Positions 43,134 through 51,420 of a stretch of DNA of 64,000 bases are shown piece after piece. A program made the translations under genes and the position numbers. The DNA is from Rhizobium acidisoli (GTDB taxonomy: Bacteria > Pseudomonadota > Alphaproteobacteria > Rhizobiales > Rhizobiaceae): assembly GCF_002531755.2 (NCBI RefSeq), contig NZ_CP034998.1, forward strand, positions 3,100,001 to 3,164,000. Direction: 5' to 3'. Position 1 is the stretch's first letter; each line of letters opens with the position of its first letter. Below the pieces are notes generated by a model. The model was given only the letters and a program-made list of their open reading frames with translations, had not been told where the DNA came from and did not search any database.

Positions 43134-43158
43134 AATGCGGCGCGACAAAAAAAGTTCC
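43134..43158 (-). promoter_or_regulatory. Sigma-EcfG-type promoter of nepR-ecfG
   Basis: On the minus strand GGAAC (43158-43154) is followed after 16 bp by CATT (43137-43134), which also fits the S. meliloti RpoE2 form GGAAC-N18-TT. The leader to nepR is about 145 bases. Confidence 0.65.
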
Positions 43159-43167
43159 TGCCGTTCC

Positions 43168-43192
43168 GGAACTTTTTTATCAAGGCGACGTT
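43168..43192 (+). promoter_or_regulatory. Sigma-EcfG-type promoter of phyR
   Basis: GGAAC (43168-43172), 16 bp, CGTT (43189-43192), 46 bases before the phyR ATG. It is back to back with the nepR promoter, only nine bases between the two GGAAC boxes. Confidence 0.8.
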
Positions 43193-43238
43193 AACCGCTC
43201 ATTGGAGCCAATGACCGGCCTGCATACGGGAGCACTTA

Positions 43239-44033
43239 ATGACACTTTCCACTCGAATTGCGCCGCACCTTCCTTATCTGCGCCGCTATTCCCGCGCCCT
43301 TACCGGCACTCAGACTTCAGGCGACGCGTATGTCGCTGCCGTTCTCGAAGCTATCATCGCCGATCTCACCATTTTCCCGGATACGGCGAATGACCGGGTG
43401 GCACTCTACAAACTGTTTACACAATTGTTTGGTTCCACCGCCGTCCAGATTCCAGAGCCGACCTCGCCCTATGCCTGGGAACAGCGCGCCACCCTGAACC
43501 TTTCGAAGGTTTCGCCGGGCGCCAGACAAGCCTTCCTGCTCGCCTCCGTAGAGAATTTCCGCGTCGCCGAGATTGGCGAAATCCTGGAACTCGACGAACA
43601 GGATGTCATGCGTCTGCTCGACATGGCGTCGCAGGAGATTTCACGTCAGGTCGCCACCGATATCATGATCATCGAGGACGAACCGCTGATCGCCATGGAT
43701 ATCGAGCAAATGGTCGAAAGCCTCGGCCATCGCGTCACCGGCATTGCCCGCACCCATGCTGAGGCCGTGGCGCTCTACAACAAGACCAAGCCGAGCATGG
43801 TGCTGGCCGACATTCAGCTGGCCGACGGCAGCTCCGGCATCGACGCCGTCAACGACATTCTCAAGACCTCGAGCGTGCCGGTGATCTTCATTACCGCCTT
43901 CCCGGAAAGGCTTCTGACCGGCGAGCGCCCGGAACCGACTTTCCTTGTTACCAAGCCGTTCAACCCAGACATGGTCAAGGCATTGATCAGCCAAGCTCTT
44001 TTCTTCAACGAATCGACCAGAGTGGCTGCCTGA
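43239..44033 (+). CDS. phyR: Anti-anti-sigma response regulator PhyR
   Basis: The 264-residue regulator has an N-terminal sigma-like domain (about 1-120, ECF-like but not DNA-binding) and a C-terminal receiver domain with IIEDEPLIAMDIE, phospho-acceptor Asp191 in MVLADIQLADGS, Thr/Ser switch in VIFITAFPE and Lys in VTKPF. Phosphorylation exposes the sigma-like part, which pulls NepR from EcfG. It is divergent from nepR-ecfG and preceded by an EcfG-type promoter. Confidence 0.95.
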   Translation: MTLSTRIAPHLPYLRRYSRALTGTQTSGDAYVAAVLEAIIADLTIFPDTANDRVALYKLFTQLFGSTAVQIPEPTSPYAWEQRATLNLSKVSPGARQAFLLASVENFRVAEIGEILELDEQDVMRLLDMASQEISRQVATDIMIIEDEPLIAMDIEQMVESLGHRVTGIARTHAEAVALYNKTKPSMVLADIQLADGSSGIDAVNDILKTSSVPVIFITAFPERLLTGERPEPTFLVTKPFNPDMVKALISQALFFNESTRVAA

Positions 44034-44053
44034 GACGCAATTTTCCGGCCTTC

Positions 44054-44079
44054 GGAACCAAATCGCCAAAGCAGACGTT
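44054..44079 (+). promoter_or_regulatory. Sigma-EcfG-type promoter of the HWE kinase gene
   Basis: GGAAC (44054-44058), 17 bp, CGTT (44076-44079). It starts 20 bases after the phyR stop. Confidence 0.75.
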
Positions 44080-44108
44080 CCGGTGCTACCGGGACGCTCC
44101 GCTGCTTT
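44068..44108 (+). terminator. Possible phyR terminator overlapping the kinase promoter
   Basis: AAAGCAG / CTGCTTT form the base of an imperfect hairpin with inner pairs CCGGT / ACCGG, then CTGTTTTT a few bases on. It overlaps the -10 of the kinase promoter. Confidence 0.4.
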
Positions 44109-44206
44109 AACTGTTTTTGCAGCGCTTTGTTCTAAAGTTGACGGGCGGCGTCCCTATGGGCGCTTCCTTCAGCGACGTTCAAGATGTCACAAGGAAAGGC
44201 GGCCGA

Positions 44207-45220
44207 GTGAATACCACTGAACCATTATCCGGCATGCCTTTTACCTTCGAGGGCAAAGCCGCAATGATGGAACGTGCGCTCGGCAGCGCCGGGATTTCAA
44301 TCCTCTGCCAGGATGACCGGCTGGCAATCTTCTATGCCGAGAATCTGCCGCCGCATTTCGCAGCACTCTTCACGCCGGGCGAAGGCGATGCCGCCCTGTT
44401 CGGCGATGCGCACGGCCGGTATCTGACGGCGCTGAAACACAAGGTGCTGGAAACCGGAATGCCAAATAATGCCGAGGTCGAGATCGACGTCGACGGCGAA
44501 ATGCGCACCTATGAACTGAAGATCCAGCGCACCGGCAAACGCGGCACCCATGGACTTCTCTCGGTCATGGCGGAAGTCACCGAAAGCCGGCATCGTGAAA
44601 AAGTGCTGAAATCGCTGTTGCGCGAACTTTCGCACCGCTCCAAGAACCTTCTCGCCATCATCCAGGGCATCGCCACGCAGACGGCACGCAACACGCTCTC
44701 CCTCGACACTTTCCTTCTCAAATTCCGCGGAAGGCTGCAATCCCTGTCCAACTCGCAGGATCTGATCACCGATTCAAGCTGGCGCGGCGCCTATCTCTTC
44801 GAATTGGCCGAAAAGCAATTCGCTCCCTACTGGCCGGAAACGGCCGGCTCCATGCCGATCTACGGCATCAACGCCCATCTGACGCCGAACGCCGCCGTCC
44901 ATCTCGGGCTCGCCCTCCACGAACTCATCGTCAACTCCGCCTCCTATGGCGCGATATCCGGTGGCGCCGCCTCGATCACCTTGAATTGCCGCGACGCCAT
45001 GATCGGCGAGAAGAAGGCGATCGAAGTCACCTGGGCCGAGGTGCTGCAGAACCAGAGGGAAGTCCACGAATTCAGCGACAACAGCTTCGGCCGCACCGTG
45101 CTCGAGCGTGTTGTACCCTCGTCGGTCAACGGCAAGGCGGAGCTCAACCTCGTTCCCGGCCGTATCGAATATCGGCTGACCATTCCGGAAACCGAATTCG
45201 AAATCTTCAAGCGCGTGTGA
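44207..45220 (+). CDS. HWE-family sensor histidine kinase of the general stress module
   Basis: With a GTG start at 44207 (AAGG seven bases upstream) the kinase has 337 residues; ATG 44117 in the same frame is an alternative. It has an N-terminal PAS-like sensor (about 20-125), the dimerisation helix with phospho-His143 in ELSHRSKNLLAIIQG, the N-box LALHELIVNSASYG, and VTWAE with the W-x-E of the HWE family. No membrane segment is seen, so it is cytoplasmic. It is the likely PhyR kinase or phosphatase. Confidence 0.88.
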   Translation: MNTTEPLSGMPFTFEGKAAMMERALGSAGISILCQDDRLAIFYAENLPPHFAALFTPGEGDAALFGDAHGRYLTALKHKVLETGMPNNAEVEIDVDGEMRTYELKIQRTGKRGTHGLLSVMAEVTESRHREKVLKSLLRELSHRSKNLLAIIQGIATQTARNTLSLDTFLLKFRGRLQSLSNSQDLITDSSWRGAYLFELAEKQFAPYWPETAGSMPIYGINAHLTPNAAVHLGLALHELIVNSASYGAISGGAASITLNCRDAMIGEKKAIEVTWAEVLQNQREVHEFSDNSFGRTVLERVVPSSVNGKAELNLVPGRIEYRLTIPETEFEIFKRV

Positions 45221-45259
45221 AAACCTGACACCTGGGAAACGGGACGGCCGAACGGAAAA

Positions 45260-45290
45260 ACAGCCGGTGCGAGGGCGGCGCACCGGCTGT
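45260..45290 (+). terminator. Hairpin terminator after the kinase gene
   Basis: A perfect 12 bp stem (ACAGCCGGTGCG / CGCACCGGCTGT) closes a 7-base loop, followed by a pyrimidine-rich CTTCACTC. Confidence 0.8.
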
Positions 45291-45562
45291 CTTCACTCAC
45301 CGGGAGGGGACCGTGAGTACGTCCGGATAGTGGGTTGGGGGCGCGCATGTTGGGTCGATGCGATCACCATCCGGATATCGCAATAACGACGACCTCAGAC
45401 ATTGGTTCCCTCCACCCACAAAAAAATTCGACTTTTTTGTATCTTTTTTCGGATGTCCTTCTCCCGCCCCACGCACAACCGTTTCGCCGATGTGCACCTG
45501 TATAAATTAAGATGATAAAACAGACACTTGCCTCAACGTGCCGAAGGCAAGTCCGTCAAAAT

Positions 45563-45578
45563 TTTACCGTTTGATAAA
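45563..45578. promoter_or_regulatory. RutR-like operator upstream of preT
   Basis: TTTACCGTTTGATAAA matches the E. coli RutR consensus TTGACCANNTGGTCAA at 10 of 14 defined positions and shares 11 of 16 bases with the site in front of rutR (56379). It lies 60 bases before the preT ATG. Confidence 0.4.
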
Positions 45579-45638
45579 TTTTTAAACCTGAGTTACGCTT
45601 TCCCTTACAGGCCGTCTACCAATAATGAGGGAACTTCA

Positions 45639-47000
45639 ATGGAACGACTGGAAACTGGGATTCATGCCGGCCGGCTTTCGCCCGCCGAGTATGAGGCTAA
45701 TTTTTCCGATCTTCATCCGCGCCTCGACAATCACGAGGCGCTGGTCGCCGCCGACCGCTGTTATTTCTGTTATGACGCGCCGTGCATGACGGCCTGTCCC
45801 ACCTCGATCGACATTCCGCTGTTCATCCGCCAGATTTCGACCGGCAATCCGATCGGCTCGGCCAAGACGATCTTCGACCAGAACATCCTCGGCGGCATGT
45901 GCGCCCGCGTCTGTCCCACCGAAGAGCTCTGCGAACAGGCCTGCGTGCGCAACACTGCCGAAGAACGCCCTGTCGAGATCGGCCGCCTGCAGCGTTATGC
46001 AACCGATACCGCCATGCAGGCCGGCAGGCAGTTCTACGCCAGGGCCGAAGCATCAGGCAAGACGATCGCCGTCGTCGGCGCGGGCCCGGCCGGCCTTGCC
46101 GCCGCCCATCGACTGGCCGTGAAGGGCCATTCCGTCGTCATCTATGATGCCAGGGAAAAATCCGGCGGCCTCAACGAATACGGCATCGCCACCTATAAGA
46201 CGGTCGACGATTTCGCCCAGGCGGAAGTCGACTATGTGCTTTCGATCGGCGGCATCGAGGTTCGCCACGGCACTCTTCTCGGCCGCGATTTTTCGCTTGC
46301 CGATCTGCAGGCGCAATATGACGCCGTCTTCATCGGCATCGGCCTTGCCGGCGTCAATGCGCTGCGCATCGACGGCGAGAATCTCGCCGGCGTCGACGAC
46401 GCCGTCGATTTCATCGCCGCACTGCGCCAGGCCGAAGACAAGAGCCAGATCGCCATCGGCCGCCGTGTCGTCGTCCTCGGCGGCGGCATGACGGCGATCG
46501 ACGCTGCCGTCCAGGCGAAGCTGCTCGGCGCCGAGGAGGTGACGATCTGTTACCGCCGCGGCAAGGAGCACATGAACGCCTCGGAATATGAGCAGGATCT
46601 GGCAAGCTCCAAGGGTGTTATCATCCGCCACTGGCTGGCGCCGAAATCGATCCTGTCGCAGGACGGCAAGGTCGCCGCCATCGAGGTGGAATACACGCGG
46701 ATCCTCGAAGGCCGCCTGATCGGCACCGGCGAAACCGGCGTAATCGCCGCCGACCAGATCTTCAAGGCGATCGGCCAGAGCTTTGACGCCTCGGGCCTCG
46801 GTTCGTTGCGCATGGAATCCGGCCGTATCGCTGTCGATGCCGACGGTCACACCTCGCTCGACGGCGTCTGGGCCGGGGGCGACTGCGTCTTCGGCGGCGA
46901 CGATCTCACGGTTTCCGCCGTCGCTCACGGCCGCGACGCGGCTGAATCCATCCATCGCACCCTCACCGCAGCCGCCGCTCCGGCTGTCGCGGTTGCTTGA
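45639..47000 (+). CDS. preT: NAD(P)-dependent dihydropyrimidine dehydrogenase subunit PreT
   Basis: The 453-residue protein (ATG 45639, GAGGG eight bases upstream) has an N-terminal four-iron-four-sulfur part with CYFCYDAPCMTACPTSIDIP and GGMCARVCPTEELCEQAC, an FAD motif VVGAGPAGLAAAHRLA and an NAD(P) motif VVVLGGGMTAIDAAVQ. It is the electron-input subunit of the enzyme that reduces uracil and thymine; preA follows at 15 bp. A GltD-type role is excluded by that partner. Confidence 0.93.
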   Translation: MERLETGIHAGRLSPAEYEANFSDLHPRLDNHEALVAADRCYFCYDAPCMTACPTSIDIPLFIRQISTGNPIGSAKTIFDQNILGGMCARVCPTEELCEQACVRNTAEERPVEIGRLQRYATDTAMQAGRQFYARAEASGKTIAVVGAGPAGLAAAHRLAVKGHSVVIYDAREKSGGLNEYGIATYKTVDDFAQAEVDYVLSIGGIEVRHGTLLGRDFSLADLQAQYDAVFIGIGLAGVNALRIDGENLAGVDDAVDFIAALRQAEDKSQIAIGRRVVVLGGGMTAIDAAVQAKLLGAEEVTICYRRGKEHMNASEYEQDLASSKGVIIRHWLAPKSILSQDGKVAAIEVEYTRILEGRLIGTGETGVIAADQIFKAIGQSFDASGLGSLRMESGRIAVDADGHTSLDGVWAGGDCVFGGDDLTVSAVAHGRDAAESIHRTLTAAAAPAVAVA

Positions 47001-47015
47001 AGGGGAGAATGAAAC

Positions 47016-48329
47016 ATGGCTGATCTCCGCAATAATTTCGTCGGCATCAAGTCCCCGAACCCGTTCTGGCTGGCCTCTGCGCCGCCGACCGACAAGGCTT
47101 ATAACGTCGAGCGCGCCTTCAAGGCCGGCTGGGGCGGCGTAGTCTGGAAGACGCTCGGCGAGGAAGGCCCGCCTGTCGTCAACGTCAACGGTCCGCGCTA
47201 CGGCGCGATCTTTGGCGCCGACCGCCGCCTGCTCGGCCTCAACAATATCGAGCTCATCACCGACCGCGACCTCTATACCAACCTGCGTGAAATGAAGCAG
47301 GTGAAGATGAACTGGCCGGACCGGGCGCTGATCGCCTCGATCATGGTGCCCTGCGAGGAGCAGGCCTGGAAGTCGATCCTGCCGCTCGTCGAAGAGACCG
47401 GCGCCGACGGCGTCGAACTCAATTTCGGCTGTCCGCACGGCATGTCGGAGCGCGGCATGGGCTCCGCCGTCGGCCAGGTGCCGGAATATATCGAAATGGT
47501 CGTGCGCTGGTGCAAGCAGTACACCCGCATGCCCATCATCACCAAGCTGACGCCGAATATTACCGATGTCCGCCGCCCCGCCCGCGCCGCCAAGGCCGGC
47601 GGCACCGATGCCGTCTCGCTGATCAACACGATCAATTCGATCGTCTCGGTCGATCTCGACAACTTCGCCCCCAATCCGACGGTGGGCGGCAAGGGCAGCC
47701 ATGGCGGTTATTGCGGCCCGGCGGTCAAGCCGATCGCCCTCAACATGGTGGCCGAGATCGCCCGCGATCCCGAAACCTACGGCCTGCCGATCTCCGGCAT
47801 CGGCGGCATCACCACCTGGCGGGACGCCGCCGAATTCCTCGTTCTCGGCGCCGGCAACGTCCAGGTCTGCACAGCGGCGATGACCTACGGCTTCAAGATC
47901 GTGCAGGAAATGATTTCTGGCCTTTCTGACTGGATGGACGAAAAAGGCCATCGCAGCCTCGACGATATCACCGGCCGCGCCGTGCCCAACGTCACCGACT
48001 GGCAGTATCTGAACCTCAACTACATCGCCAAGGCGAAGATCGACCAGGACGCCTGCATCAAATGCGGCCGCTGCCACATCGCCTGCGAGGACACCTCGCA
48101 TCAGGCGATCACCAACGTCGTCAACGGCCTGCGCCATTTCGAGGTGATCGAGGAAGAATGCGTCGGCTGCAATCTTTGCGTCAACGTCTGCCCGGTCGAG
48201 AACTGCATCACCATGGAGCCGCTTGCCGCCGGCACGCTCGACAAGCGCACCGGCCGCACCGTCGACCCGAACTACGCCAACTGGACGACGCACCCGAACA
48301 ACCCGATGGCCCGCCAGGCGGCGGAGTGA
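47016..48329 (+). CDS. preA: Dihydropyrimidine dehydrogenase catalytic subunit PreA
   Basis: The 437-residue subunit has a dihydroorotate dehydrogenase-like FMN barrel (SPNPFWLASAPPTDK at the start, NFGCPHGMSERGMGSA around the active site, GIGGITTWRDAAEFLVLGA near the phosphate-binding site) and a C-terminal two-cluster ferredoxin domain (CIKCGRCHIACED and CVGCNLCVNVCPVENC). It catalyses reduction of uracil to dihydrouracil. GGGGAG lies eight bases upstream. A strong terminator follows. Confidence 0.95.
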   Translation: MADLRNNFVGIKSPNPFWLASAPPTDKAYNVERAFKAGWGGVVWKTLGEEGPPVVNVNGPRYGAIFGADRRLLGLNNIELITDRDLYTNLREMKQVKMNWPDRALIASIMVPCEEQAWKSILPLVEETGADGVELNFGCPHGMSERGMGSAVGQVPEYIEMVVRWCKQYTRMPIITKLTPNITDVRRPARAAKAGGTDAVSLINTINSIVSVDLDNFAPNPTVGGKGSHGGYCGPAVKPIALNMVAEIARDPETYGLPISGIGGITTWRDAAEFLVLGAGNVQVCTAAMTYGFKIVQEMISGLSDWMDEKGHRSLDDITGRAVPNVTDWQYLNLNYIAKAKIDQDACIKCGRCHIACEDTSHQAITNVVNGLRHFEVIEEECVGCNLCVNVCPVENCITMEPLAAGTLDKRTGRTVDPNYANWTTHPNNPMARQAAE

Positions 48330-48339
48330 TCGGCTTGCC

Positions 48340-48368
48340 ACGCCGCGGAGAAGATCGCTCCGCGGCGT
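48340..48368 (+). terminator. Hairpin terminator of preT-preA
   Basis: A perfect 11 bp stem (ACGCCGCGGAG / CTCCGCGGCGT) with a 7-base loop, 10 bp after the preA stop; no T run follows. Confidence 0.75.
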
Positions 48369-48441
48369 TGCGCTGAGCCGGCAATGGAGTTAGGGGGTTC
48401 ATGCTGCACGATCGCAGCGTGTAACCGCAGAGGAGGCAGCC

Positions 48442-48677
48442 ATGGCTCGCAAACACCTCACCGACTTCAGCTTTTGAGGTCACGTCGAAACGACGCAAAT
48501 CCTTCCCGTCCGAAGCCCGGGTCAAGACCGGCTCGCAGATCGTTCATGGCGACGTCGAGCTGATCGAAAAACTCGGCCGCAACGATCCCTGCCCCTGCGG
48601 TTCCAGGAGGCGGTTTCAAAAACTGCTGCCTGCAATCCGGCCGCTATGACGGCATCGAACGGGATCACTATTTTTAG
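48442..48677 (+). pseudogene. SEC-C motif protein gene with two frameshifts
   Basis: An AGGAGG site precedes an ATG at 48442, but the frame stops after 11 codons ([11 protein letters not shown]). Removing one T near 48474 restores [19 protein letters not shown]...[14 protein letters not shown], and removing one base near 48605 restores [20 protein letters not shown] to the stop at 48677. The joined 78-residue product has the zinc-binding SEC-C motif CPCGS-x-FKNCC. Two independent +1 events in a 236 bp gene suggest a decayed gene; sequencing error is possible. SEC-C motifs are known from the SecA tail and from small standalone proteins. Confidence 0.75.
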
Positions 48678-48776
48678 AGACCGCGATTGAACGTGACGGC
48701 GCCCTCCATCGAAGGGCGTCGTTTATTGTCGCGGTCAGGTCGGCGAAGTGAGACAGAAATGCAAGCGTGAGGTGGG

Positions 48777-49778
48777 TCAAAGACCGAACGACCGCCTGTA
48801 AGCGCTCGGGCTCGTCCCGAGCCGCTTGCGAAAATGATGCCGCATCGTCGCCAGCGTGCCGAAGCCGCTTGATACCGCGATGTCGTCGAGCGACACCGCA
48901 AGCTCTTTCTCGAGAAGATCGCGGGCATGGCGCAGCCGCTCCTTCAGCAGCCATTCGCCAACGCTGAGACCCGTCGTCGCCTCGAACCGGCGCTGGAAGG
49001 TGCGCATGCTCATGCCCGCTCTTTTCGCAAGCAGGCTGATCGGCTGCTGCTCGGAAAGGCTTGCCCGCATCCATTCGATCAGCGGGCCCAGGCGGATACC
49101 TTCGCGCGCCTCGGGGACCGGCGCGTGGATGAACTGCGCCTGTCCGCCTTCACGGTGCGGCGGCACGACGAGGCGGCGGGCGACGCTGTTTGCCGCTTCC
49201 GCGCCGAAATCGCCGCGCACCACATGCAGGCAGAGATCGATGCCGGCGGCACTCCCCGCAGCCGTCAGCAGGCTGCCCTCGTCGATGTAGAGAACGCCGG
49301 CATCGAGCGCAATGTCGGGATACCGTGCGGTGATCGAAGCGACGTAACGCCAATGCGTCGTCGCCCTGCGGTTGGCAAGCAGTCCCGATCCGGCCAGAAC
49401 CGCCACGCCGGAGCAGAGCGACATGATGCGCGCGCCGCGCTGATGCGCTGCCTTGAGCGCTACGGCAAGCGGCTCCGGCACCGGCGCATCGATCGCCCGC
49501 CAGCCGGGCACGACGATTAGCTCCGCCTCGTCGAGCACCTCCAGCCCCTTGTCGACCGCGACCGTCAGCCCTCCCGCGGCGCGGAGCGGACCCGGTTCGA
49601 TGCCGCAGACCGAGAAGCGATACCAGCCTTCGCCCATCTCCGGACGCGGCAGGCCGAAGACCTCGTAGGCAATGCCGAATTCGAAGGTGCAGAGCCCGTC
49701 ATAGGCAAGGGCTGCGACCAATGGTCCTTTCGTCTGCTGCAACAATGCGTTTGGCATGATCTTTACGCTATCGGTCAT
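48777..49778 (-). CDS. FtrA-type regulator: DJ-1/PfpI domain fused to AraC DNA-binding domain
   Basis: The protein (about 333 residues from the ATG at 49778; a TTG three codons earlier is also in frame) has an N-terminal class I amidotransferase-like domain (VAALAYDGLCTFEFGIAYEVF..., nucleophile-elbow-like SLCSGVAVLAGSGLL) and a C-terminal AraC domain with two helix-turn-helices (ISLLAKRAGMSMRTFQRRF and LDDIAVSSGFGTLATMRHHF). FtrA/GlxA-type regulators often control a neighbouring gene; the divergent rhodanese gene is the obvious candidate. Confidence 0.88.
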   Translation of the reverse strand: MTDSVKIMPNALLQQTKGPLVAALAYDGLCTFEFGIAYEVFGLPRPEMGEGWYRFSVCGIEPGPLRAAGGLTVAVDKGLEVLDEAELIVVPGWRAIDAPVPEPLAVALKAAHQRGARIMSLCSGVAVLAGSGLLANRRATTHWRYVASITARYPDIALDAGVLYIDEGSLLTAAGSAAGIDLCLHVVRGDFGAEAANSVARRLVVPPHREGGQAQFIHAPVPEAREGIRLGPLIEWMRASLSEQQPISLLAKRAGMSMRTFQRRFEATTGLSVGEWLLKERLRHARDLLEKELAVSLDDIAVSSGFGTLATMRHHFRKRLGTSPSAYRRSFGL

Positions 49779-49848
49779 GATGGCCAATTTCGCAGAGCTT
49801 TAACATCGGTGATACCGGACGGCAATTCAAACATGGAAAGGAAGACCG

Positions 49849-50259
49849 ATGCCAAGCCCCGTCTCCGAAATCCCGGCCGCCGAGCCAGATATCGCCGCCG
49901 CCCATTTTGCCGCCAAGCTCGCTTTCGAAACCGACTGCTCCGATGTCCACGCCGCCTTTGCCGGCGCCAAGGCCGATTTCATTCTCCTCGACGTGCGCTC
50001 GCCGGCGCTGTTTGCGCAGTCCCACTTGCCGGGCGCGATCAACCTTCCACACGGCAAGATGACCGCGCACCGCATGTCGGAATGGGCGAAGGACACCCTC
50101 TTCGTCGTCTATTGCGCCGGTCCTCACTGCAACGGTGCCGATAAGGCCGCCTTCCGCCTGGCCAAACTCGGCCTCAGGGCCAAGCTGATGATCGGCGGCA
50201 TGACCGGCTGGGCCGACGAGGGATTCGCCTTCGAAAGTGAAGCCATTGCCGCCGAATAG
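49849..50259 (+). CDS. Rhodanese-domain sulfurtransferase-like protein
   Basis: The 136-residue single-domain rhodanese has FILLDVRSPALFAQSHLPGAINLPHG (the two CH2 motifs) and the active loop with Cys89 in VVYCAGPHCNGADKA. A second Cys (94) in the loop is less common and may allow a disulfide. AAGGAAG precedes the ATG. It is divergent from the FtrA-like regulator, a pairing seen in several rhizobia and in agrobacteria. Confidence 0.9.
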   Translation: MPSPVSEIPAAEPDIAAAHFAAKLAFETDCSDVHAAFAGAKADFILLDVRSPALFAQSHLPGAINLPHGKMTAHRMSEWAKDTLFVVYCAGPHCNGADKAAFRLAKLGLRAKLMIGGMTGWADEGFAFESEAIAAE

Positions 50260-50295
50260 GAGAACGCTCTCCTCTGAGGGAGGGGAGCGTATGTC

Positions 50296-51318
50296 TCAGA
50301 ACTCGATGACGACCTTGCCGAACGGGCCGCGATAGAGATGATCGAACGCCTGCGGTAGCTTCTCGAAAGAGTAACGCCTGTCGATCACGGGCTTCAGCCC
50401 GATCTGATCGACAGCCCGCACCAGATCCTCCAGCGCTCGGCGATGACCGACGGTAATTCCCTGCACGACGGGCGCCTTGAGAAGCAATGGCGCCACCGGC
50501 GCCGACACTTCGAAGCCTTCGAACACACCGATCACCGAAATGCGGCCGTTGACCGCCACAGCCTTCAGTGCCTGGCCGAGATGCGGCCCGCCGACGATTT
50601 CGAGCACATGATCGGCGCCATAATCGCCGGTCAGTTGATGGAGCTGCTCCACCCAGTCGCCCGCGTACCGGTTGATCAGATGATCGGCGCCGAGGGCCGA
50701 TGCACGTTCGAGCTTTTCGCTGCTGCCTGATGTGATGAAGACTTTGGCGCCATGCGCCTTGGCAAACTGCAGACCGAAGAGCGCAACACCGCCGGTTCCC
50801 TGCACCAGCACCTTGTCGCCAGCCTTGAGCTTGCCGCATTCGATGAGCGCAAACCAAGCCGTCAGTCCAGCGCACGGCAATGTGCTTGCTTCAGCCGCAT
50901 CGAGCGTTTTGGGTGCAAGCGAAAACCATTCCTCGGAAAGCACCGTGTGCTCGGAAAGTACACCTGAATAGAAGCCACCGCGCGTCTGATAATGTGGATT
51001 GCGGGCAGTTCCAGGCCCGCGTCCGTCGATCCAGTCCGGGGAAAAGGTGGAGATCACCCGATCGCCGGGTTTGAAGCGCGTGACATCAGGCCCAACGGCA
51101 TCGACCACGCCTGCCATGTCCGAGGCCGGCACGAAGGGGAATTGCAATGGCAGGCCCATGCCGCTCTCAAGCACCAGCCTGTCACGGAAATTGAGGGAGA
51201 CGGCCTGCGTGCGCACCCGGATCATCGCGCCTGACACCTCGGGAATTCTTACCTCGCCGATCTTCAGATTGGCCTGCGGGCCGATGGCATCGGTCTGCCA
51301 TTGTCTTGTCGTCTGCAT
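50296..51318 (-). CDS. Zinc-independent medium-chain alcohol dehydrogenase / quinone reductase-like
   Basis: The 340-residue enzyme has the MDR fold: VSLNFRDRLVLESGMG, PASDMAGVVDAVG and the NADPH-binding VLVQGTGGVALFGLQFA. The catalytic zinc ligands (Cys-x-x-His pattern, structural four-Cys lobe) are absent, so it groups with quinone-reductase or enone-reductase members. It is divergent from a LysR gene across about 100 bp, so LysR probably regulates it. Confidence 0.87.
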   Translation of the reverse strand: MQTTRQWQTDAIGPQANLKIGEVRIPEVSGAMIRVRTQAVSLNFRDRLVLESGMGLPLQFPFVPASDMAGVVDAVGPDVTRFKPGDRVISTFSPDWIDGRGPGTARNPHYQTRGGFYSGVLSEHTVLSEEWFSLAPKTLDAAEASTLPCAGLTAWFALIECGKLKAGDKVLVQGTGGVALFGLQFAKAHGAKVFITSGSSEKLERASALGADHLINRYAGDWVEQLHQLTGDYGADHVLEIVGGPHLGQALKAVAVNGRISVIGVFEGFEVSAPVAPLLLKAPVVQGITVGHRRALEDLVRAVDQIGLKPVIDRRYSFEKLPQAFDHLYRGPFGKVVIEF

Positions 51319-51420
51319 CTTTCTGCTCCTTCTCGATGGCGGAGCAGGAGATATATCGTTGAATATTCCTCTCTAGTTGCGATAATAAATCGTCATAATG
51401 GTGCCACTTGGGAAACAAAG

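Noticed and set aside
46053..48341. 762-codon minus-strand open frame
   Set aside because: Antisense shadow of preT-preA; the plus-strand frames carry iron-sulfur, FAD and FMN motifs.
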